Shown piece after piece: positions 6,680 to 11,919 of a DNA stretch of 11,919 nt. Position numbers and translations under genes: made by a program. This DNA is from Anammoximicrobium sp032229885 (GTDB lineage: Bacteria; Planctomycetota; Planctomycetia; Pirellulales; Pirellulaceae). The stretch is taken from assembly GCA_032229885.1 (NCBI GenBank), contig JAVYAJ010000154.1, positions 1 through 11,919 of the forward strand, in the 5' to 3' direction. Position 1 is the stretch's first letter. Every line of letters begins with the position of its first letter. The notes below the pieces were generated by a model. It saw only the letters and a program-made list of their open reading frames with translations. It did no database searches and was not told the DNA's origin.

Positions 6680-9600
6680 ATGGCGGGAGGCAGCTACAGC
6701 CCAGAAGGCGGAAACGTCGCCGAGCAGATCCTGGGCTACCTGAATTTTTCTTCAGGGGCTGAAGATCCCCGCTTCCTGGCGAACTTGAATCGGATGTTCG
6801 ATCAGGTCGGCGGATCGGGAGCGTCTGTGCCGACATGGCGAGTCGTCTGCGACGAGCTCGAGCGCGAGCTCGCCTCGTTGGCGGCCGCATCCCCCGCGTT
6901 CCGCAACGCCGACCAGGCGACCAGCGTTTTGCGTTTGTTGCGCGAGCACGTCATCTCCGCCTATTTCGATTTTCATCGAGACCTGCTGTTTCACCAATCG
7001 GAACAGAAGCTGGTCAATGCTTTTTTTTGGGGGCGGGTGATCGAAGCCGTCTTGCGCCAAGGACCGCCGTGGGACGAAACCGCGCGGATCACGTCGGCGG
7101 CGATCACCGAGCTGAACGATTTTCTGGGGCATCGCCCCGTGGCGACGCTCGAGTCGCAGAAGATCGAACCGTACCCGCACGAATGGGTGCGACCCGTGCC
7201 GCTGTACATTCGAGGGGCCGGAGTCGCCGTCGGCCCCTATCGGCGCGTGGTCGAGGAGACCTTGACCCTGTTGCGGGAAACCAGCCCCGATCTGCTGCGC
7301 GAGGCGTATTTCGATCCCGAGCTGCTGGACGAACTGGCCTACGATCCACGGGCCTACGATTTCGACCATCCCGCCAACAAGCGGCCCAATTATCACTTTG
7401 GCCAGTGGGACCCGCACCACATCGACAATCGCGGCCTGTACCGGCGCTACGTGATCCGAGAGGTCACCTTGGACGCTTTGATGAAGCGAACGCAAACCGA
7501 ACCCGGCGCGCCGGCCGACGAACTGCTGTTCGAGGCGGCGGCGGTGATGGCCGGCACGATCATCATGTCGACCGGCGTCAGCGGCAACGGCCCGGGCGCG
7601 CACGATTCGACCGTCACACTGGCGACGCTGCTGCCGCGGATCGCCGCGTATCGCGACCGCTTCTATGAACAACTGTTGGAAAGGATGGGCGATGTTCATG
7701 GGCAGCGGCTGCGGTTGGAGGGCGCGCAGCGTCGTCAGCCGTTCGGCGGGGCGCGGCAGCACCTGAACGCCGAATTGGCGCGACAGCGCGCCGCCCAGTT
7801 GGAACATGTCCATCTATCGACGATCTATGCCCGGTTGGGGCTGGCCGAGGGGGCGGCGCGCGAGGCCGACGTCGTGCCCGCTGCGTCAGCCCGCATGTGG
7901 TGCCAGATCGAAAACCGGCTCGCCGCGTGCGAGCTGGCCTTGAACGCGGACGACCTGAACCGAGCGTCCCAGTTGTTGCAGGAAATCGGCCAATGGGTCC
8001 AGCGCGGGATCGCCTGCGGCGCGATCGTCGATCCGTGGAACATCCTGGGTTTCGACGCCAATTTCAGCCTGTTTCCGGCGGTCGAAAACAGCGTTCACGA
8101 CCACCGCACCGACGAATTGGTGGCGTTGGTCGAGCAGGTGTTCGCTTTGGAATCCCGGCTGTGGGGCGAGGCGGCGACGCACGACGACCTAAGCCTGGCT
8201 CGGCGTGTCGCCACACGGTTTCGCGAGACGGTCGACTGGTGGCGAAAGTACGCCGCCCACGAGGTGTCCGGAGTCGAGGCGATCGATCCGGACGAAGCGT
8301 ACCGGGCGGCACAGTGCGTGGCCGAGGCGCTGCATCTGTGGCACAAGGGCGGCGCGGCGGTCGAAAACCTGCGGTTTTGGGCGCCGTATGCCGACATCTT
8401 CGACTCGCCCAAAGCGTACTCGCAGGTCGTGGACGCGCTGTTGGAACGTCAGGATTTCGTCGCCTCGATGGGGCTGATCATGCACTGGCTGGAGCGTGCC
8501 GGGCAGATCGGCCTCGAACAAGGCGACACCTCGTTCTTTGCGGTCTCCGAGCGATGGATGGCCGGGCTTCAACGCCACGCGCAAAAGGCGACTGCCGCGT
8601 CGGACGCACCGTCTTCGAGCCGGCTGGACGCCTGGCCCTTGGCCCGCAAGTTCCTGGACTATCTCGAAGCCAACGGCGAAGAGTATTGGCGGCCGCCGAA
8701 GTTCGAGCTGGGCGGCACACCGCTCGGCCGCAACCGTCCCGGACCGTCCGGCGGCGGCTGGGACGCTCGGCTGGACGATGACGAATCCGACGATGAATCC
8801 GACGACCGACACGAGCCTGACGACCCACGCGATACCGACGACCCGCACGACGGCGGCCTGTACACGGCGGCCTACGACGAAGTCACGTTTGTCGACAGCA
8901 CGAACGATGGCATCGACAGCAGTCTGGCCGAATCCGAAACGGCGCGTGGAACGCCGTCGGACGACGAGCTGATGGGCGAGTCTCGGCGGTTGGCGCTGCG
9001 GCTATCGTTCATCAGTTGCGTGGCCCGGCTGTGGCAGATGGCGGCCAGCTTTGCGTTGGCCGAAGGCCAGCGAGGCGATGCGTTTCGTGAGGTCATCTCG
9101 CGCTGGATTCAGCAGGCCGCCGACAACCTCGCCCGGCTGCGCGAATTGCTGGACGCGGTCGAGGCCTTTCCGCTGCCGCCTTCGTCCGGCGATCACGATT
9201 CGATGATTGAATACGATCGGGTTCGCCTGATCAAAGAGTCGATCCTGGAACAGGTGATCGCCACCAGCGTGGACGTGGCGGACGCGGTGCGGATTCTCGC
9301 CGCCTCGGCCTACGACGGGGCGCACGACCTGCAAGCGGCCAGCGGGGCGCTCGAGCTGGGTGACGACGTCGCGCGAGCCACGGACGTATTCTCCGGGATC
9401 CTGCGCGGCAATCGAGGAGCCATCCGGCGGCGGTGGCGCGGGCTGATGCAGAGCCTTTCACGGCATACGCTGCTGTACATTCCGCTGGTCAAAGGCGGAG
9501 ACCCGCACGAAATCGTCGCCGCTCGCATCCGCCAGCGATTGATCCAGGACCTGCTGTCCTGGTTGCCCCGACTCGGCTTGATCGTCGAAGCCTGCCAGGT

Positions 9601-10747
9601 GATCGAGTTGGCCCGTGAAATGGAGCGCCAGCACCCGGTCGGTCCCGGCGCAGTCACGGAATTCGACGAGATGTTCAAGATGGGCTACAAATCGCTCGTC
9701 CGGATGATCGTCCATTCCGCGGCGAGCTGGCTGCCGCGTCGGACGTCGAGCGACGCCACCGAAGCCAGCGCCCGAACGGTCGTCGAATGCCTGAAACAGT
9801 TGACCGAATCGCTGCTGTCGAGCTGGCTCGCGCACAGCAAGACCTTGCGGCTCTCGGTCCTCGAACGTGTCAAGGATGCCCGCGAATGGAGCCGGCTCGT
9901 GATCTTCGTCGAGACTTACGGCGCCGATCTGTTCACGCAGCGTTTCCTGAATCTGGCCAATCTACGGGCGATCCTGCACCAGGGCGTCGAGGCGTGGTTG
10001 CAGCAACTGGCCGAGGCGCCCGAGCCGCTGGTCGCAGGACGACTGTTGGAAGATCTAGACAGCGGCCGGATCGTGCCGGTGCACGCAGCCGAAACGCTGA
10101 CCGTAATCCTCGAAGCGATCGTCGAGAACTACGGAGAATACCGAGATTACAACAGCATGACCACCCAGTCTGATCGCGGCGAACTGCTGTACATGCTGCT
10201 GGACTTCCTCCGTCTGAGAACCGAATACGATCGCATTTGCTGGCAGCTCAAGCCCGTGGTGTGGGCCCACGAAATCCTGGTCCGCGGCCGCCAGACCGCG
10301 GCCGCCGAGATCTGGCGCCACGAGCTGGCCGAACAGACCAACCGCGAAGCGGGCGGGTTCCTGAAAAAGCTGGCCAAGCTCCAGTCCCAGTATGCGATGC
10401 GGATGCCGACCGTCGCGGATCGGCTGGGCGAGCGTTTTATCCGTCCGATGGTCATCGATCGGATCCGCGCACTGGTCAAACCGTCCATGCAAGAGGCGCG
10501 ATCCGGACACCCCGGCCCGCACTTTGCCCTGCTCCGCGACGAGATCGAGGCGCTGACGCGCGAACCGACCGGCGTCGGACTCGACGTTCCCGCCTGGCTC
10601 ATGGCGTTGGAAGAAGAAGTCGATGCGGTAACCCAAGGCGACGCCGATGCGAGCCCGACGGCGCCTTGGGATACGGTGATTCCCCAGACGACGCTCACGC
10701 TCGAAGAAACACAGCGCCAGTTGGAGAAATGGTCTGCGCGAAGATAG
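6680..10747 (+). CDS. Giant two-lobed helical protein of unknown function
   Basis: I do not recognise this 1355-residue protein. It has no signal peptide and no convincing membrane helix, so it is probably cytoplasmic. Prediction by eye is almost wholly alpha-helical. The N-terminal lobe (about 1-677) contains ILGYLNFSSG (17-26), a His/Asp/aromatic block NYHFGQWDPHHIDN (237-250) and a Gly-rich turn MSTGVSGNGPGAHDS (296-310) after a hydrophobic helix. A Gly/Pro segment (678-697) leads into an Asp-rich linker (699-724, 13 Asp and 3 Glu in 26), then a C-terminal helical lobe (about 745-1355) rich in Trp and Leu. No Walker, kinase, protease or nuclease motif was found. The ATG is preceded by TGGAG seven bases away. 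Codon use matches its neighbours and the frame is intact, so it is an established gene. It appears monocistronic: repeats flank it on both sides, and the next gene is convergent. Confidence 0.9.
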   Translation: MAGGSYSPEGGNVAEQILGYLNFSSGAEDPRFLANLNRMFDQVGGSGASVPTWRVVCDELERELASLAAASPAFRNADQATSVLRLLREHVISAYFDFHRDLLFHQSEQKLVNAFFWGRVIEAVLRQGPPWDETARITSAAITELNDFLGHRPVATLESQKIEPYPHEWVRPVPLYIRGAGVAVGPYRRVVEETLTLLRETSPDLLREAYFDPELLDELAYDPRAYDFDHPANKRPNYHFGQWDPHHIDNRGLYRRYVIREVTLDALMKRTQTEPGAPADELLFEAAAVMAGTIIMSTGVSGNGPGAHDSTVTLATLLPRIAAYRDRFYEQLLERMGDVHGQRLRLEGAQRRQPFGGARQHLNAELARQRAAQLEHVHLSTIYARLGLAEGAAREADVVPAASARMWCQIENRLAACELALNADDLNRASQLLQEIGQWVQRGIACGAIVDPWNILGFDANFSLFPAVENSVHDHRTDELVALVEQVFALESRLWGEAATHDDLSLARRVATRFRETVDWWRKYAAHEVSGVEAIDPDEAYRAAQCVAEALHLWHKGGAAVENLRFWAPYADIFDSPKAYSQVVDALLERQDFVASMGLIMHWLERAGQIGLEQGDTSFFAVSERWMAGLQRHAQKATAASDAPSSSRLDAWPLARKFLDYLEANGEEYWRPPKFELGGTPLGRNRPGPSGGGWDARLDDDESDDESDDRHEPDDPRDTDDPHDGGLYTAAYDEVTFVDSTNDGIDSSLAESETARGTPSDDELMGESRRLALRLSFISCVARLWQMAASFALAEGQRGDAFREVISRWIQQAADNLARLRELLDAVEAFPLPPSSGDHDSMIEYDRVRLIKESILEQVIATSVDVADAVRILAASAYDGAHDLQAASGALELGDDVARATDVFSGILRGNRGAIRRRWRGLMQSLSRHTLLYIPLVKGGDPHEIVAARIRQRLIQDLLSWLPRLGLIVEACQVIELAREMERQHPVGPGAVTEFDEMFKMGYKSLVRMIVHSAASWLPRRTSSDATEASARTVVECLKQLTESLLSSWLAHSKTLRLSVLERVKDAREWSRLVIFVETYGADLFTQRFLNLANLRAILHQGVEAWLQQLAEAPEPLVAGRLLEDLDSGRIVPVHAAETLTVILEAIVENYGEYRDYNSMTTQSDRGELLYMLLDFLRLRTEYDRICWQLKPVVWAHEILVRGRQTAAAEIWRHELAEQTNREAGGFLKKLAKLQSQYAMRMPTVADRLGERFIRPMVIDRIRALVKPSMQEARSGHPGPHFALLRDEIEALTREPTGVGLDVPAWLMALEEEVDAVTQGDADASPTAPWDTVIPQTTLTLEETQRQLEKWSARR
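8771..8857 (+). other. Asp-rich linker encoded by imperfect tandem codons
   Basis: GAC GAT GAC GAA TCC (8774-8788) is followed by GAC GAT GAA TCC (8789-8800) and further GAC-rich codons. Translation gives a stretch with 16 of 26 residues acidic (699-724 of the giant protein), with His and Pro interspersed. It divides the protein in two and is likely to be disordered and length-variable among relatives. Confidence 0.8.
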
Positions 10748-11161
10748 ACCTGGCATCGTTCGAGCAGTAATTGTTCGACGTCCCTCGCCTTTCTGCCGAG
10801 AGCCCAGGGTGTGGCGGGGCCGACAGTGCGTCAGTTGTTTCTCGAACGCTGCTAACCCGAAGCGTCAACGCGGGACTGAACGATCCCCGCAGGAACCTGC
10901 CAGGCGGATGCCGTCCCGAATCCGATCGCGGCGAACGCCGGTCATGCAAGCCGCTTCGTTCCCGTTCCTCACCGACGCTTCGGATTACGATTGATTCGCA
11001 GTTACCTGGTCGCAGAATCTCTCGAGGTATCCAGGCGACCCTTGGGCGCCATCGCCTCAATGGCGTCTGACTGAATCAACCCGAAATCATCCGAAGTTGT
11101 TTTTCACGCGATCACCACTCTCCGTCGCTCGCCGCGCAGTCCAACGAACGTCGCCCAAGCG
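10748..11161. other. Intergenic region between convergent genes
   Basis: The 414 bp between the giant gene and the small minus-strand gene contain no credible coding frame. They hold the inverted CCGAAGCGTC repeat pair (separate entry) and a small hairpin CGCCAT/ATGGCG (11047-11065). No U-rich intrinsic terminator was found for either gene. Confidence 0.6.
10853..10987. repeat. Inverted pair of CCGAAGCGTC repeats
   Basis: The left copy (10853-10875) and the right copy (10965-10987, opposite strand) share 17 of 23 aligned bases, including an exact CCGAAGCGTC core, and both begin TAAC/T. They enclose about 90 bp. The pair could fold into a long stem in RNA from either convergent gene. The core is of a type I associate with Pirellulales intergenic DNA (recalled, not searched). 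Confidence 0.75.
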
Positions 11162-11317
11162 TTACGGGCGGATCAGCAGAATGGCCGCGATCAGTGCGGC
11201 CACGCCCAGGATGGCGACCATCCGCGCGCGGTTGGCCCGGCGCGCCGGCGCGGCTGGCGTTGCCAAGCGGAACAAGTCTTCCAGCGCCCGCTGATAGTCA
11301 TTCCCGCCGTACCACAC
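11162..11317 (-). CDS. Small probable tail-anchored membrane protein
   Basis: I do not recognise it. The 51-residue frame starts with GTG at 11317, six bases after AGAGAGG, which is a good ribosome binding site. The product has an acidic/aromatic N-terminus (WYGGNDYQRALEDLFRL, 2-18), an Ala/Pro hinge, a basic patch (RRANRAR, 26-32) and a hydrophobic helix at 33-49 (MVAILGVAALIAAILLI) that ends two residues before the stop. This gives a tail anchor with the N-terminus inside by the positive-inside rule. The frame is open further upstream, but that part runs into the terminator at 11418-11454, so the short form is preferred. It lies downstream of that terminator and so needs its own promoter, which I could not place. 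A chance frame cannot be excluded. Confidence 0.5.
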   Translation of the reverse strand: MWYGGNDYQRALEDLFRLATPAAPARRANRARMVAILGVAALIAAILLIRP

Positions 11318-11417
11318 CCAAACCCTCTCTCTTCCATGCGTCTCATACGTCCCATCTCCGCCGTACTCCGCCCTGGCATCTGCACACCCACGCCGCGCTA
11401 CCTCGCGTCGGGCGCAC

Positions 11418-11454
11418 AAAAAAACGCGCCCCAACGCTCAAGCGTCAGGGCGCG
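11418..11454 (-). terminator. Intrinsic terminator of the right-edge gene
   Basis: Read on the minus strand, CGCGCCC pairs with GGGCGCG and ACGCT with AGCGT, separated by a CA/CA internal mismatch, and the stem is followed directly by seven T residues (11418-11424 on the complement). It lies about 50 bases after the stop codon of the minus-strand frame ending at 11506 and should end that transcript before the 51-residue gene. Confidence 0.85.
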
Positions 11455-11505
11455 CTGTTCACAACCACTTCAGAAATTGTTCAAAACACGTCGAGCCGGG
11501 CCGCG

Positions 11506-11919
11506 TTATTGGTCCGCGTCGTCCGTGGCGGCCAGTTCGGCGAACCAGGCGTCCAGCTCGCGCTCGTAACGCTCCAGCCGATCGCGGCGCGGCGTGCGGG
11601 CTTGGGACGTCCGGTCGCCCGATTTGGCCGTCACGCCCAGCCGCGGCTCGCCGACGCTCGCCTCGACCAGCTCGGCCGCCGGGTCGCTGTCACTGCCGAC
11701 GTTCAGCTCGAGCAACGATCGATCCGTGTCGGCGGCCATATCGGTGCGCAGCGCCGTGGCTTGCGGCGACGGACTGCTCCACACGCTGTCCAGTGCCGCC
11801 AGGCTGCCGAACAGCGACGCCGCTCGGCCGCCCGCGCTCGAGGCGCCCGCGGATGCCGCCGTCGCGTAGCTCGAGGCGACCGGCAGGACGGGCGCCATCA
11901 GGTCGTGCGGCTCGTCCGC
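11506..11919 (-). CDS. C-terminal end of an Ala/Ser-rich protein (partial)
   Basis: The frame is open through the right edge, giving 137 residues of C-terminus; the internal ATG at 11898 has no reason to be the start. Codons are strongly GC-ending and the frame is followed by a proper terminator, so it is coding. The first part is low-complexity Ala/Ser (PVASSYATAASAGASSAGG), the middle has an acidic patch (VGSDSDPAAELVEASVGEP) and the end is an amphipathic charged helix (RLERYERELDAWFAELA). Such tails are seen on large planctomycete surface proteins with dockerin or cadherin-like repeats, but no such domain is within the window, so this is inference only. The rest of the gene lies to the right. 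Confidence 0.65.
   Translation of the reverse strand, partial: ADEPHDLMAPVLPVASSYATAASAGASSAGGRAASLFGSLAALDSVWSSPSPQATALRTDMAADTDRSLLELNVGSDSDPAAELVEASVGEPRLGVTAKSGDRTSQARTPRRDRLERYERELDAWFAELAATDDADQ

Noticed and set aside
6752..7813. 353-codon minus-strand open frame inside the giant gene
   Set aside because: Antisense shadow of a GC-rich gene; no ribosome binding site, domain or codon signal.
7897..8781. 294-codon plus-strand frame overlapping the giant gene
   Set aside because: A +1 frame shadow with Arg/Gly/Pro-rich translation; the main frame continues without interruption on both sides.
10771..11070. 99-codon plus-strand frame after the giant gene
   Set aside because: It runs straight through the inverted repeat pair and its translation is the repeat read as protein.
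1..11919. tRNA, rRNA or riboswitch genes
   Set aside because: No cloverleaf with a T-loop signature, rRNA segment or recognisable aptamer core was found by reading; a covariance-model search was not possible.

Overview
The window looks like chromosomal DNA of a GC-rich planctomycete, most likely of the Pirellulales type. This is inferred from the intergenic repeats (a CGTAGCCTGGGGCAACGCC hairpin, GGCCGAAGGCC palindromes, a CCGAAGCGTC inverted pair), the strongly GC-ending codons, the LysM-YkuD transpeptidase layout and the dapL-type aminotransferase. No phage, insertion sequence, CRISPR array, tRNA or rRNA was seen.

Layout. Positions 1-218 hold a cluster of palindromic repeats and no gene. 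Three minus-strand genes follow, in transcription order: a membrane-anchored LysM plus L,D-transpeptidase (1858-3297), orotate phosphoribosyltransferase pyrE (1239-1793) and peptide deformylase def (219-812). The first two are close enough (64 bp) to share a transcript. A 426-bp repeat-bearing gap separates pyrE from def. Divergent from this block, across a 326-bp control region, is a dapL-type LL-diaminopimelate aminotransferase (3624-4859). It is followed by a small probable lipoprotein built of six 40-residue helical repeats (5068-5973). A 706-bp repeat-rich gap leads to a 1355-residue cytoplasmic protein of unknown function (6680-10747), which is two largely helical halves joined by an Asp-rich linker. 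A second repeat-bearing gap (10748-11161) separates it from convergent minus-strand genes: a 51-residue probable tail-anchored protein (11162-11317), an intrinsic terminator (11418-11454) and the C-terminal end of a larger Ala/Ser-rich protein that runs off the right edge (11506-11919).

How the genes relate. dapL makes the diaminopimelate used for lysine and for peptidoglycan stem peptides, and the divergent transpeptidase would act on diaminopimelate-containing stems, so the 3298-3623 intergenic region may be a small peptidoglycan control point. pyrE and def are housekeeping genes. The repeat lipoprotein and the giant protein have no function I can recognise; the giant protein is the best candidate for undescribed biology. 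Start codons were chosen by ribosome binding sites: GTG for the transpeptidase, the lipoprotein and the 51-residue protein, and ATG rather than the preceding TTG for pyrE.
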